In this document: positions 8,882 to 18,060 of the stretch, in pieces
Numbering within the stretch: the stretch's first letter is position 1
Layout of the letters: each line of letters opens with the position of its first letter
Origin: Parvularcula lutaonensis
GTDB lineage: Bacteria > Pseudomonadota > Alphaproteobacteria > Caulobacterales > Parvularculaceae
Direction of reading: 5' to 3'
Assembly: GCF_014651915.1 (NCBI RefSeq)
Contig: NZ_BMXU01000001.1
Location: forward strand, 1,247,501 to 1,311,500
Length of the DNA: 64,000 nucleotides
Position numbers and translations under genes: made by a program
Notes under the pieces: model-generated
What the model was told of the DNA's origin: nothing
The model's input: the letters and a program-made list of their open reading frames with translations, nothing else
Database searches by the model: none

Positions 8882-9387
8882 CCGCCAAATCCTTGAGGGG
8901 GGTACAGGACTTCGCCCGTGGCGTCGGACGGTACGCAGTACGCGCCTTCGCCCCGAAGGGCCTTACACAGACTTTCGGCTTCCGCAAGACTGCCAATGGG
9001 CCCCGCGAGAAGACGGACAAACTGCCCGCGCTCGCCCAGGTCGACGTCTTTCAGGACAGGATCGAAATCCGCGAGCAAGTCGGGATAGCGGGCCTTGAGG
9101 ACATTCCAACCACGCATCGCGTCCATGGCGGTGTAATAGGAGGCGAGATGGACGGTAGCCCCTGTCGCATTCTGCGGCCTCGCCTCGACATCGCTTCCAG
9201 GACCAAGCTCCGGCAACGCCGGCGGCTCCTCCTGCGGCACCGGTTTCGGTTCCAGCCTGTAGGAGTCCCGCAGCGGTTCGAGCGTCTGGGCAGCGCCTTC
9301 TGCAGGTACCGTGGCCAGCGCCAGCACAAGGCCCATCGCCAGCATCGCCAGGGTCCTGATCTTGAAGGAGAAGGCTTGGTCTGTCAT
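8878..9387 (-). CDS. Exported SPOR-like domain protein
   Basis: A 169-residue protein with an N-terminal signal sequence (hydrophobic core near residues 12-31, likely cut after GAAQ), a proline-rich linker (45-75) and a C-terminal SPOR-like domain (about 80-155: VHLASYYTAMDAMRGWNVLK, then FVRLLAGPIGSLAEAESLCK). SPOR domains bind glycan strands without stem peptides at the division septum. Its overlap with mipZ suggests a link to cell division. SPOR assignment is from the pattern only. Confidence 0.75.
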   Translation of the reverse strand: MTDQAFSFKIRTLAMLAMGLVLALATVPAEGAAQTLEPLRDSYRLEPKPVPQEEPPALPELGPGSDVEARPQNATGATVHLASYYTAMDAMRGWNVLKARYPDLLADFDPVLKDVDLGERGQFVRLLAGPIGSLAEAESLCKALRGEGAYCVPSDATGEVLYPPQGFGG

Positions 9388-9485
9388 GGCGCTGAGCGTT
9401 TACCAATGTGGTTGACGAAAAGTTACCGGACTCGCGCGGATTGGTTGCACGTGTTCGGACCCGAAGGACAAGGCCCAAAGCATCG

Positions 9486-10349
9486 ATGAAAATCGCACGC
9501 AGCCTCGACGATCTGAAAAACTGTCTTCAGTCAGATGGATTCGCTGGATACCGGCTGGCCCTGGTACCGACAATGGGGGCTCTGCATGACGGTCACCTCT
9601 CCCTGACCCGCGTGGCCCGGAAACACGCGGAGCGTGTCTGTGCGACAATCTTCGTAAACCCGAAGCAATTCGGACCCAATGAGGACTTCGAAACCTACCC
9701 GCGCACCGAGCAGGACGATCTCGAAAAGCTCGCCGAGGCCGGGGTCGATCTTGTCTACATCCCGGCGCCTGGCGACATGTATCCGCCTGGCTTCGCGACG
9801 AGGATCGATGTCGGCCCCATCGCCGAGCCCTTGGACGGGGCGTCCCGGCCCGGCTTTTTCTCAGGCGTTGCGACGGTCGTCACGAAACTCTTCACGCGGA
9901 TCAAGCCCGATGTCGCGGTGTTCGGAGAAAAAGACTACCAGCAGCTTCTCGTGATCCGGCGCCTCAACGACGACCTCGACCTCGGCGTCGACGTGATCGG
10001 CGCTCCCATCATTCGCGAGGCTGACGGCCTCGCGATGTCCTCCCGCAACCGCTACCTCTCCCCGCCCGAGCGCCGGATCGCTGGTGAACTCAACCAGATC
10101 ATGCGCAAGGCGTGTCACCGCATCCGCGGCGGCGTTTCCGTTCCCGCCGCGCTGATCCAGGGGATGCAGGAGATGGATGCTGTCGGTCTTCGCCCCGTCG
10201 ATTATTTCGAGCTGCGCTCAGGCACTGACCTCAGCCTCCTGCCCGAGCGGGAACTGCGCGCATCGGAGCTCGAGGATGCGAGGCTCTTCGCAGCGGTGAT
10301 GCTCGGAAAAACGCGGCTGATCGACAACATGGCGGTCAGCGAAGCCTGA
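9486..10349 (+). CDS. panC: Pantothenate synthetase
   Basis: A 287-residue cytoplasmic enzyme that joins pantoate and beta-alanine with ATP, the last step of vitamin B5 synthesis. The nucleotidyl-transferase signature PTMGALHDGHLSL carries the HIGH-like motif; FVNPKQFGPNEDF, GEKDYQQLLVIRR and MSSRNRYLSPPER are the other family blocks. The start is taken at MKIARSLDDL, which gives the usual length; an earlier in-frame ATG would add 26 residues with no family similarity. It is divergent from the SPOR-mipZ operon and ends at a bidirectional terminator shared with tig. Confidence 0.95.
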   Translation: MKIARSLDDLKNCLQSDGFAGYRLALVPTMGALHDGHLSLTRVARKHAERVCATIFVNPKQFGPNEDFETYPRTEQDDLEKLAEAGVDLVYIPAPGDMYPPGFATRIDVGPIAEPLDGASRPGFFSGVATVVTKLFTRIKPDVAVFGEKDYQQLLVIRRLNDDLDLGVDVIGAPIIREADGLAMSSRNRYLSPPERRIAGELNQIMRKACHRIRGGVSVPAALIQGMQEMDAVGLRPVDYFELRSGTDLSLLPERELRASELEDARLFAAVMLGKTRLIDNMAVSEA

Positions 10350-10365
10350 CGATACGCTCAACAAA

Positions 10366-10395
10366 AAAGCGCCGGGCAAGGCCCGGCGCTTTCTT
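10366..10395. terminator. Bidirectional terminator between panC and tig
   Basis: A perfect 12-bp stem (AAAGCGCCGGGC / GCCCGGCGCTTT, loop AAG) with a run of six A on one side and a T-rich run on the other. It can act as an intrinsic terminator on both strands; the U-run is better for tig. Confidence 0.9.
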
Positions 10396-10419
10396 TCGAT
10401 TGGCAAACGCCCCGAAGGC

Positions 10420-11742
10420 TTACTCGTCGCCTGGCTCGGCCATGAGCTCGTCCTTCGAGACGGTCTTTTCCGTGATCTCGGCCTTCTCGATGAGGTGGTC
10501 GACCACCTTCTCCTCGAACAGCGGCGCGCGGATCTGGGCCAGAAGCTCAGGGCGCTCCTGGATCATCTGGAAGAGTTGCTGCGGCTGCATGCCGAACTGC
10601 ATGGCCTGGGCCTGGATGGCGCGGGTCAGCTCGTCCTGCGGGACTTCGACCTTCGCTTCCTTGCCAATTTCGGCCAGAAGCAGGCCGAGACGCACCCGGC
10701 GTTCGGCGATCTTCTGGTAGTCGGCCTTCAGCTCTTCCTCGGACTTGTCCTTGTCCTCTTCGTCGCGCTCGGCGTTCTGGACCTGCTGCCAGATCTGCTC
10801 GAACTCGGCCTTCACCATGCCCGGAGGCAGGTCGAAGTCGTGCTGCTCGTCGAGATAGTCGAGGAGTTCGCGCTTCATGTGGAGGCGCGACTGGCTTTCG
10901 TAGCGGCTCTTCACCATCTCGGTGATCCGCTCACGGAGCGCAGCGAGGTCGTCAAAACCGAGGGTCTTGGCGAACTCGTCGTTGATCTCGGTTTCGACCG
11001 GCTCCTGGTTGGCCTTGATGGTGACCTCGAACTCGGCCTCTTTGCCAGCGAGGTGTTCGGCCTGGTAATCCTCGGGGAAGGTCACGGTGATGACCTTCTC
11101 TTCGTCTTTCTTGGCGCCGATCAGGCCCTCTTCGAAGCCGGGGATAAACTGGCCCGAACCGATGACGAGTTCGGCATCCTCGGCGGCGCCGCCTTCGAAG
11201 TACTCGCCATCGACCTTGCCCTTGAAGTCGATGATGACCTTGTGGCCTTCCTTGACGTTCCGGTTCTTCGGCAGGTCCTTGTAGGACTGGTTCTGCTCGG
11301 CAAGCTTTTTCAGCTCTTCCTCGACCTCTTCGTCCGTCACCTCGGCGACCATCTTGGTCAGCTTGATGTCATCAAGGCCCTTGGGCTCGATCTCGGGCAG
11401 GATTTCCACGTGCATGTGGTATTTGAGGTCGGCCGTCCCCTTCACCACGTCGTCGATCTCGGTTTCGAGATGCGGATGCGGCGGCATCGCCGGCTGGACG
11501 TCCTTGAGGGCCTCGGCCTGCGCGGCAGCCATCTCTTCCTGAATGAGCTCGCCCATCAGGTTCGGCCCGTAAAGCTTCTTCAGGAAGCTGGTCGGCGCCT
11601 TGCCGGGGCGGAAGCCTTTCAGGTGCACCTGCGGCTTGATCTCTTCGAGCTTGGCTTCGAGGCGCTCAGCCAGATGGCTCTGCGGGATAACGACAGAGTA
11701 TTCGCGGCTCAGGCCCTCGTTCTTGGTTTCCGTGACTTGCAT
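10420..11742 (-). CDS. tig: Trigger factor (ribosome-associated chaperone)
   Basis: A 440-residue chaperone that binds nascent chains at the ribosome exit. The N-terminal domain contains the ribosome-docking signature near residues 43-50 (GFRPGKAP). A central FKBP-like peptidyl-prolyl isomerase domain (about 160-245) includes GHKVIIDFKGKVDGEYFEGG and GSGQFIPGFEEGLIG. The C-terminal helical arms follow, ending with an acidic tail. Length and order are normal for the family. Unlike in many proteobacteria it is not followed by clpP-clpX; the next gene is the convergent panC. Confidence 0.95.
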   Translation of the reverse strand: MQVTETKNEGLSREYSVVIPQSHLAERLEAKLEEIKPQVHLKGFRPGKAPTSFLKKLYGPNLMGELIQEEMAAAQAEALKDVQPAMPPHPHLETEIDDVVKGTADLKYHMHVEILPEIEPKGLDDIKLTKMVAEVTDEEVEEELKKLAEQNQSYKDLPKNRNVKEGHKVIIDFKGKVDGEYFEGGAAEDAELVIGSGQFIPGFEEGLIGAKKDEEKVITVTFPEDYQAEHLAGKEAEFEVTIKANQEPVETEINDEFAKTLGFDDLAALRERITEMVKSRYESQSRLHMKRELLDYLDEQHDFDLPPGMVKAEFEQIWQQVQNAERDEEDKDKSEEELKADYQKIAERRVRLGLLLAEIGKEAKVEVPQDELTRAIQAQAMQFGMQPQQLFQMIQERPELLAQIRAPLFEEKVVDHLIEKAEITEKTVSKDELMAEPGDE

Positions 11743-11991
11743 CTCGTTTCCGTTCCGGCGCCGCCGATTCGCGGCATGGGTGATCCTTGTGGCCGGAGCG
11801 TCTCCGGCGGAAAAGCGCGCCTAGAGCGGAAACACCCGAGTTTCAATGGGGGGCGGGCTGAAACCGCGGAGAGGCTCGCCGGTCCGGGGCCGGAGGCCGG
11901 GATTTCCTTCGTGAAGCGCCACTGGTGAGCGTGATTGACCCGCCGCGTTTTCGGCCCAACCCTGCCCCTCCGTAAGTGTTCAGGTGGACCC

Positions 11992-14900
11992 ATGACCAAC
12001 CAGCATTTGCTAGCCACGACGGCCTTCGCCCTGTGCACCTTCCTGATGGCTGACAACGCCGGGGCGATGGCGCAGGAGACCGAAATCGCTGACGCGGAGG
12101 CAGAGATCGCGCGGGAGGATGCGAAGGCGTCCCTTCCCCTCGAGGGCAAGACCACCAAGCTCGATTTCACGGTGGAGGAAGGCACCTGGCTTTCCCTCGA
12201 CCTGACCGGGGACGACGACATTGTCTTCGAGCTGCTCGGCGACATCTACCGGGTCCCTGCCACTGGCGGCAAAGCGGAGCAGATCACCTCCGGCCTTGGC
12301 TATGACAGCCAGCCCGCGCTCTCTCCGGATGGAAGCCTGATCGCATTCATCAGCGACCGCGACGGCAATGACAATCTCTGGGTCGCCGATGCCGCTGGCG
12401 AGAACGCGCGAAAAATCAGCAACCTCAGCCGCACACGGATCGTCTCCCCGGCCTGGAGCCCGGATGGCGATTTCATCCTCGTCACCGAACTCGGCAAGGA
12501 GCCGCAGCTTGCCCTCTACCACAAGGACGGCGGCAGTGGCGTCTCCCTCACCTCGAAAAAGCCGGGTACGGACGAGAGCGAAGCCATCGACGGCCTCGGC
12601 GCGGTGTTCAGCCCGGACGGGCGCCATCTCTATTACGGCGCTCCTACGAATGGGAGTTTTCCCGGTGCGCAGGTCCACAGGCTCGACCGAAGGACTGGCT
12701 ATGTCGCGCCGATGACCCAGCTCGCAGGTGGCGGTTTCCGACCGGCTGTGTCACCTGACGGACGCCTTCTCGCCTATATCACCCGAGACGAGGCGGTGTC
12801 CCGGCTGAGGCTTCGCGATCTTGAGACCGGTGAAGACCGAGAACTCCTCTCGGGCATCCAGCGCGATGCGCAGGAAGGCCGCAGGCCAAGCCGCGATTAC
12901 TTCCCCAGCTACTCCTTCACCGCAGATAGCGAAAGCATCATCCTCAACCATGACGGCGCCTTTGCCCGCATCGCGTTGGACGACAGCGAAATCACGGAGA
13001 TTCCGTTCTCTGCCGAGGTCTCCCTCGACATCGGCCCCGACCTCAATTCTCCTTACCGGGTGGATACTGGCCCCGTCCGTGCGCGGATCGTGCATGATCC
13101 AGCCCTGTCGCCTGACGGGCGCCGGATTGCGGCCTCCGTATTCGGAGAGATCTACGTCACGCCAACGGCAGGTGACGGTGCGCCGCGCAAGCTAGACACC
13201 CGCAACATGCTCGCCTTCAACCCTGTCTGGTCCCCGGACGGAAGACAGCTGGCGTTCGTCACGTGGTCCGATCGCGAAGGCGGCCACATCTGGCGCATGC
13301 CGGCGAATGGCTCCCGCGCGCCTCGCCGCCTGACCGAGCACCCGGCCTACTACAGCGATCTCGACTGGTCGCCTGACGGCCAGACGATCATTGCCATGCG
13401 TGGCAGTGAATGGATCAGGCACCGGACCTTCAGCGAGTTTGGCGGCCTCGATACACCCCTCGAGTTCATCCACTTGCCGGCCCGTGGTGGCGAGATCACC
13501 GTCATCCGCCCCGCCGAGTATGGCGAGCGCAAGCCGCACTTCGCTGAAGGCTCGGACCGCATCTACGCCTATTCCGGCGAAGAGCTCTTCTCCATGACCC
13601 TCGACGGCGGCGACCAGCAGACGCACCTCAAGGTCAACGTTCCGACCGGCCGACCAAGCCAGGACGAAGCCTTCGCCGAGCGCATCGTCGTTCATCCGGG
13701 AGGGGAGCATGCGGTGGCGCTCGGTAATGCGCAGGTCTGGGTCGTGCCGATCCCGGCCCTTGGCGCCACGACCCCACAGGTCAATGTCCGGGGCCCTTCT
13801 ATGCCCATCGCCCGCCTCACCGACATCGGCGCCGATTTCATCGGCTGGAGCGATGATGGTGAAGAGGTCTTCTGGGCGATCGGTTCGACCGTCTACCGCA
13901 TGGACTTCGACGACATCCCGTTCACCGGGCCCGAAGAGGAGAACGGCGAGTCAGAAGAGACCGACGAACAGGACGGCACGAAGGTCCTCGAGGACGAGCC
14001 GACCGTCAGGGTCCGCGAGATCGTTGTCGAGAAGCCCCGCGCGACGCCCGAAGGTGCGATCCTCCTTTCCGGCGCGACCATTATCACCATGGCCGGTTCG
14101 TCTACGGAGGAAATGGTCGAAGGCATCGCGGATGCGGATATCCTGATCGTCGATAACCGCATCGAAGCGATCGGCGAGAAGGGCTCCCTCAATTCGCCCG
14201 AGGACGCCGAGACCATCGACGTGTCCGGCAAGTTCATCATCCCCGGCCTCGTCGACACCCACGCACACTGGGAGTTCCGGACCCAAGACGTGCTGGAGCC
14301 GCATAACTGGTCCCTTGCCGCCAACCTCGCCTATGGCGTGACGTCGGGCCTGGATGTGCAAACGGCGCATAAGGACTATTTCACCTATAGCGACTTTGTC
14401 GATGCGGGCATCTCGACGGGCCAGCGGGCCTTCATGACCGGGCGCGGCATTTTCTCCAACACCGATTTCGAGAGTTATGAGAGGACCCGCGCCTATCTCC
14501 GCCGCTACTCCGATCATTACCGCACTCGGAATATCAAGTCCTATCTCGCCGGCAACAGGAAGCAGCGCCAGTGGGTCGTGCTCGCCTCCGAGGAACTGGG
14601 CCTCCTGCCAACCACCGAGGGCGGCTCGGATATGCGCCTGGATATCACCCATGCCATCGACGGCATGTGGGGCAATGAGCACACACTGCCCATCGTTCCG
14701 TTGAGAGATGATGTGATCGATCTCTACGCAAAAACAAAGACCGCCTACACGGCGACCCTCCTCGTGCAGTATCAGGCCATCAGTGCCGTGAATTTCTTCT
14801 TCACGAACGAAGACCCCCATGATGACGAAAAGCTCGCCCGTTTCTATCCTGAGAACCGGATCGACGTCCTGACCCGGCGCCGCTCGACCTGGGCGCGGGA

Positions 14901-15303
14901 GGATGAATATGCTTTCAAGGAGGCAGCGGCGAGCGTCGCCGCGCTCCAACGCGCCGGCGGCCTTGTCGGAATCGGCGGTCATGGCGAGCTCCAGGGCCTC
15001 GGCTATCACTGGGAGATGCGCGCCCACGAGATGGGCGGGATGACCCCGGCGGAGATCCTCCGTGCCGCGACGATCGACGGTGCTGCCATCATCGGCGTCG
15101 AGCAGGATCTCGGCTCAATCGAAAGAGGCAAACTGGCCGACCTCGTGGTCCTCAACAGCGACCCCCGCAAGACGATCGATCACGCTTCGGACATCCAATA
15201 CGTGATGAAGAACGGCGAGCTTTACGACGATGAGACCCTGACCCGTATCTGGCCGTCCGAGAAACCGCTCGCGCCGTTCTGGTGGACGGAGGATCAGCAG
15301 TAA
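11992..15303 (+). CDS. Exported beta-propeller/amidohydrolase fusion protein
   Basis: A 1103-residue protein. A signal peptide (about residues 1-26) is followed by a TolB/PD40-type propeller (about 50-650) with repeated blades such as PALSPDGSLIAFISDRDG, PVWSPDGRQLAFVTWSD and DLDWSPDGQTI. An acidic linker (EENGESEETDEQDG) leads to a metal-dependent amidohydrolase (about 690-1103) with the HxH pair His757/His759 in VDTHAHW, a later GIGGHGELQG and the closing GSIERGKLADLVVLNSDP. The arrangement matches annotated amidohydrolase-propeller proteins of marine bacteria, thought to act on peptides or cyclic amides in the periplasm. Substrate unknown. The ATG at MTNQHL has an AGGTGGA ribosome site. 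Confidence 0.85.
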   Translation: MTNQHLLATTAFALCTFLMADNAGAMAQETEIADAEAEIAREDAKASLPLEGKTTKLDFTVEEGTWLSLDLTGDDDIVFELLGDIYRVPATGGKAEQITSGLGYDSQPALSPDGSLIAFISDRDGNDNLWVADAAGENARKISNLSRTRIVSPAWSPDGDFILVTELGKEPQLALYHKDGGSGVSLTSKKPGTDESEAIDGLGAVFSPDGRHLYYGAPTNGSFPGAQVHRLDRRTGYVAPMTQLAGGGFRPAVSPDGRLLAYITRDEAVSRLRLRDLETGEDRELLSGIQRDAQEGRRPSRDYFPSYSFTADSESIILNHDGAFARIALDDSEITEIPFSAEVSLDIGPDLNSPYRVDTGPVRARIVHDPALSPDGRRIAASVFGEIYVTPTAGDGAPRKLDTRNMLAFNPVWSPDGRQLAFVTWSDREGGHIWRMPANGSRAPRRLTEHPAYYSDLDWSPDGQTIIAMRGSEWIRHRTFSEFGGLDTPLEFIHLPARGGEITVIRPAEYGERKPHFAEGSDRIYAYSGEELFSMTLDGGDQQTHLKVNVPTGRPSQDEAFAERIVVHPGGEHAVALGNAQVWVVPIPALGATTPQVNVRGPSMPIARLTDIGADFIGWSDDGEEVFWAIGSTVYRMDFDDIPFTGPEEENGESEETDEQDGTKVLEDEPTVRVREIVVEKPRATPEGAILLSGATIITMAGSSTEEMVEGIADADILIVDNRIEAIGEKGSLNSPEDAETIDVSGKFIIPGLVDTHAHWEFRTQDVLEPHNWSLAANLAYGVTSGLDVQTAHKDYFTYSDFVDAGISTGQRAFMTGRGIFSNTDFESYERTRAYLRRYSDHYRTRNIKSYLAGNRKQRQWVVLASEELGLLPTTEGGSDMRLDITHAIDGMWGNEHTLPIVPLRDDVIDLYAKTKTAYTATLLVQYQAISAVNFFFTNEDPHDDEKLARFYPENRIDVLTRRRSTWAREDEYAFKEAAASVAALQRAGGLVGIGGHGELQGLGYHWEMRAHEMGGMTPAEILRAATIDGAAIIGVEQDLGSIERGKLADLVVLNSDPRKTIDHASDIQYVMKNGELYDDETLTRIWPSEKPLAPFWWTEDQQ

Positions 15304-15381
15304 TACCCCGCAGAGGCCCGGTAGCGGTCCCGCCAGCCCTCTGCTAGCTTCCATCAGCATCAAGAGAAAAGGGCTTCTTCC

Positions 15382-15819
15382 ATGCGCTCATTCCTTCTCG
15401 CCGCAAGCTGCGCAGCGATCCTGTCCGCCTGTGCAACGACGCCGGAGCCCTGCACACGCGCCTACTTCGTCTACAAGTCCGATGAGCTGCAGCGCGATTT
15501 CGTCAGGAGAAACCGGGGCGAAGTCCGGCGGCTGCGGACACTCCGCACGGACCTGAGGACGCAGCCTGATCTCTTCACGGCACTCGCCGTCGTCTCGGCG
15601 AAGCGGGACCTCGAACAGATCGTCTCGGATCTCCGCACCCGAGTGATCCCCGACGCCCGCAGCATCGCCAGCTTCTGCGGCATCGACGAGGCCTTCGACA
15701 TCATCATGGATGGCTTCCTCGTCGAGCAGGGCATCGACCCGCAGCTCGTGAGGACCTTGGGCCTTCTCGACCTCTTCGAAGACCCATCCCTGATGAGCAC
15801 GCTGGAGCCGGCGCTCTGA
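15382..15819 (+). CDS. Hypothetical lipoprotein
   Basis: A 145-residue predicted lipoprotein with a short signal peptide and lipobox LSAC (Cys17). The mature part is helical and charged, with DELQRDFVRRNRGEVRRLRT and a pair of further cysteines (near residues 24 and 94) that could form a disulfide. I do not recognise the family. It follows the amidohydrolase gene by 78 bases on the same strand and could be co-transcribed. Confidence 0.65.
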   Translation: MRSFLLAASCAAILSACATTPEPCTRAYFVYKSDELQRDFVRRNRGEVRRLRTLRTDLRTQPDLFTALAVVSAKRDLEQIVSDLRTRVIPDARSIASFCGIDEAFDIIMDGFLVEQGIDPQLVRTLGLLDLFEDPSLMSTLEPAL

Positions 15820-15937
15820 GCGCTCTGCAAGGCACCCGAAGCCGGAGCAGAGGAACCTTAACATCGTGCACGGTGCGGATGAGGTCAGATACCGAAGAGC
15901 GCGGCCTCAAACAAAAAAGCGGCAGGCCGACCATGAA

Positions 15938-16022
15938 TGGTGCGGATGAGAGGACTCGAACCTCCACGCCATAAGACACCAGAACCTAAATCTGGCGCGT
16001 CTACCAATTCCGCCACATCCGC
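15938..16022 (-). tRNA. tRNA-Leu (UAG anticodon)
   Basis: On the minus strand an 85-base class II tRNA folds with acceptor GCGGATG/CATCCGC, discriminator A and an encoded CCA. The anticodon arm is CCAGA-TTTAGGT-TCTGG, anticodon TAG, leucine. A long variable arm and the T arm GGTTCGAGTCC are present. A weak GC hairpin followed by six T (about 15913-15930) lies just downstream and may end transcription. Confidence 0.95.
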
Positions 16023-16133
16023 ACATGGGGAGCCGGGCATCTAGGGCGTCTGTGCGCGGCTGTCGAGCGCTGCGTCGGAGGCTTGTCCCGACCCGGGCGA
16101 GCGCGCTTACTCAGCACGGCAGGAGGAAAACCC

Positions 16134-16481
16134 ATGGCCTATCTGGAAGCTGCCGTCTCGCCGGTCCCGACCGCGCACAAGCAGCGCTATATCGAAGAAA
16201 GCAGCAAGGCGGCGGAGGTTTTCAGGAAACACGGCGCCCTCGCGGTGACGGAGAACTGGGCCGATGACGTGCCCGAGGGCAAGCAGACGGACTTCCACCG
16301 GGCCGTCGCCCGCAAGGCTGATGAGACTGTTGTCGTTTCGACCATTCTGTGGCCGTCCAAGCAGGTCCGGGACGCCGCCTGGCCCAAGGTCATGGAGGAC
16401 GAAGCGATGAAGGGCCATGAGGGCCTTTTCGATATGTCGCGAATGATCTTCGGCGGCTTCGAGCGGATCGTCGATGCCTAA
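16134..16481 (+). CDS. DUF1428 family protein
   Basis: A 115-residue soluble protein of the DUF1428 family, a small dimeric alpha/beta-barrel-like fold of unknown role. Family blocks seen are MAYLEAAVSPVP at the start, ALAVTENWADDVPEGKQTDF, and WPSKQVRDAAWPKVMEDEAM with DMSRMIFGGFERIVD at the end. The start is set by AGGAGG eight bases before the ATG. Its stop overlaps that of the convergent nnr gene by 4 bases. Confidence 0.85.
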   Translation: MAYLEAAVSPVPTAHKQRYIEESSKAAEVFRKHGALAVTENWADDVPEGKQTDFHRAVARKADETVVVSTILWPSKQVRDAAWPKVMEDEAMKGHEGLFDMSRMIFGGFERIVDA

Positions 16482-17932
16482 GAGACAAGCCGGTCAATCA
16501 CGCCAGCGATGCGGCGCGGAAGCCGGTCGGCATTGAGGCTGGGGCCAGCACTGCGGGCCGCTTCGGCATGGATCCAGGCACCGGCAGCAGCGGCTTCCCG
16601 GGGCGCGACGCTCTGGGCCAGGATTCCGCCGATCAACCCCGCAAGGACATCTCCCGATCCGGCCGTAGCGAGGCTACGGCTGCCATTGGTATTGATGACC
16701 GGCAAGCCATCGCCTGCGATCACGGTCGTCGACCCCTTGAGCAGCACGGTGGCGCCGCAGCGCGCGGCTGCCGCCTTCGCACGGGAGAGCTTGTCGCCCT
16801 CGACTCCCTTGAAGAGGCGGGCGAACTCTCCCTCGTGCGGGGTCAGGACGCAGCCTTCGTGCAGCGCCGAGAACAGTTTGCTCGGCTCGTCCTCGTAAAG
16901 CGTCAGCGCGTCGGCATCGACAACGCAGGGCAAGCCGCTCGCGAGCGCCGTATGCAGACAGTCACGGGAAAGTGCGCCATGTCCCATTCCAGGGCCGATG
17001 ACGATCGACGACGCCTTGCCCTCGGCCAGCTCCTCGAGCGCTTCGGGGCCGGTCATGGGCCTGACCATGACGGCATCGAAGACCGTGCCGGCAAACTCGG
17101 CGCTCGACAGGGGCGCGAGATAGGTCACCGCCCCCGCACCCGAGACACTCGCACCGTATGCTGACAGCCGCGAGGCGCTCCCCATGAAACCGGGCCCGCC
17201 GACCACGACGGTATGGCCCCTCTCGTACTTGTGCGTTTCTCGCGCCCCGTTGGCCAGTAGGTGACGCCAGAGTTCCGGCGCATTGTGCAGGGCTGATGCG
17301 TCTCCCTCCCGGTACTGAAGTCCGATGTCCGCACAGAAGACCTTGCCGCATCGCCTCGCCCCCTCGCCAAGGAGGTGTCCCGGCTTCAGCCGATGGAATG
17401 TCACCGTGACGTCAGCCTGCGGAGCAATGCCGAGAACTTCCCCTGTCGCCCCGTCGATCCCGCTCGGAAGATCGATCGACAGGACGGATGCTCCCGCGAA
17501 TTCGAGCTTCTCGATCAGCGCACGTGCTTCGCCTTCAACGGGCCGCGAAAGCCCGGCGCCAAACAGCGCATCGACCACCAGCGCCCCAGGGCCCGGCGCG
17601 AATGTGCCGGTCGGCCTGAGCCTGCCGTCCAAGCCCCTGTGCCGTTCCGCTGATGGGGGTTCCCCGAGGCAGATCACCTCGATAGGCCATCCGGCATCAA
17701 CGAGCATTTCGCCGAGACGCAGGCCGTCTGCGCCGTTGTTGCCGGGGCCGCAAAGGATTGTCACCGGACGCCGGGTGAACTCGGATCGCAGGACGCGCAG
17801 GCTCGCGCGAGCAGCCCGGTCGATCAGTGTGGTTTCGGGCGTCCCTGCCGCGATCGTCCGCCGGTCCGCTTCCGCCATGGCGTCCGGCGTCATGAGCGAG
17901 CACCGCTTCGTCGCTTCGGCGTCAAAGGCCAT
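16478..17932 (-). CDS. nnr: Bifunctional NAD(P)H-hydrate epimerase/dehydratase
   Basis: A 484-residue metabolite-repair enzyme that restores hydrated NADH and NADPH. The N-terminal YjeF_N epimerase domain (about 1-215) has ILCGPGNNGADGLRLG. The C-terminal dehydratase domain (about 225-484), a ribokinase-like fold, has VIGPGMGHG, VLTPHEGEFARLFKG and the closing signature ATAGSGDVLAGLIGGILAQ. In the epimerase motif an alanine replaces the usual second glycine of NNGGDG. Length is normal for the fused enzyme. It is divergent from dprA. Confidence 0.94.
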   Translation of the reverse strand: MAFDAEATKRCSLMTPDAMAEADRRTIAAGTPETTLIDRAARASLRVLRSEFTRRPVTILCGPGNNGADGLRLGEMLVDAGWPIEVICLGEPPSAERHRGLDGRLRPTGTFAPGPGALVVDALFGAGLSRPVEGEARALIEKLEFAGASVLSIDLPSGIDGATGEVLGIAPQADVTVTFHRLKPGHLLGEGARRCGKVFCADIGLQYREGDASALHNAPELWRHLLANGARETHKYERGHTVVVGGPGFMGSASRLSAYGASVSGAGAVTYLAPLSSAEFAGTVFDAVMVRPMTGPEALEELAEGKASSIVIGPGMGHGALSRDCLHTALASGLPCVVDADALTLYEDEPSKLFSALHEGCVLTPHEGEFARLFKGVEGDKLSRAKAAAARCGATVLLKGSTTVIAGDGLPVINTNGSRSLATAGSGDVLAGLIGGILAQSVAPREAAAAGAWIHAEAARSAGPSLNADRLPRRIAGVIDRLVS

Positions 17933-18060
17933 CGATCCGTCCCACCGTTCTTCCCTCTGCCAGCTTGGGCGCCCGAGCGTCGCCGAACAAGGTAACTCAA
18001 GAGCATTTCCAGCGGCTCAACGCGCTGGTGCCGGGAACCTTCTCCTGCCAAGAATACCTC

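Noticed and set aside
10495-11928. Long leucine-rich open frame opposite the trigger factor gene
   Set aside because: It mirrors the tig codons on the other strand; trigger factor matches its family along its whole length, and the mirror frame has no recognisable domain.
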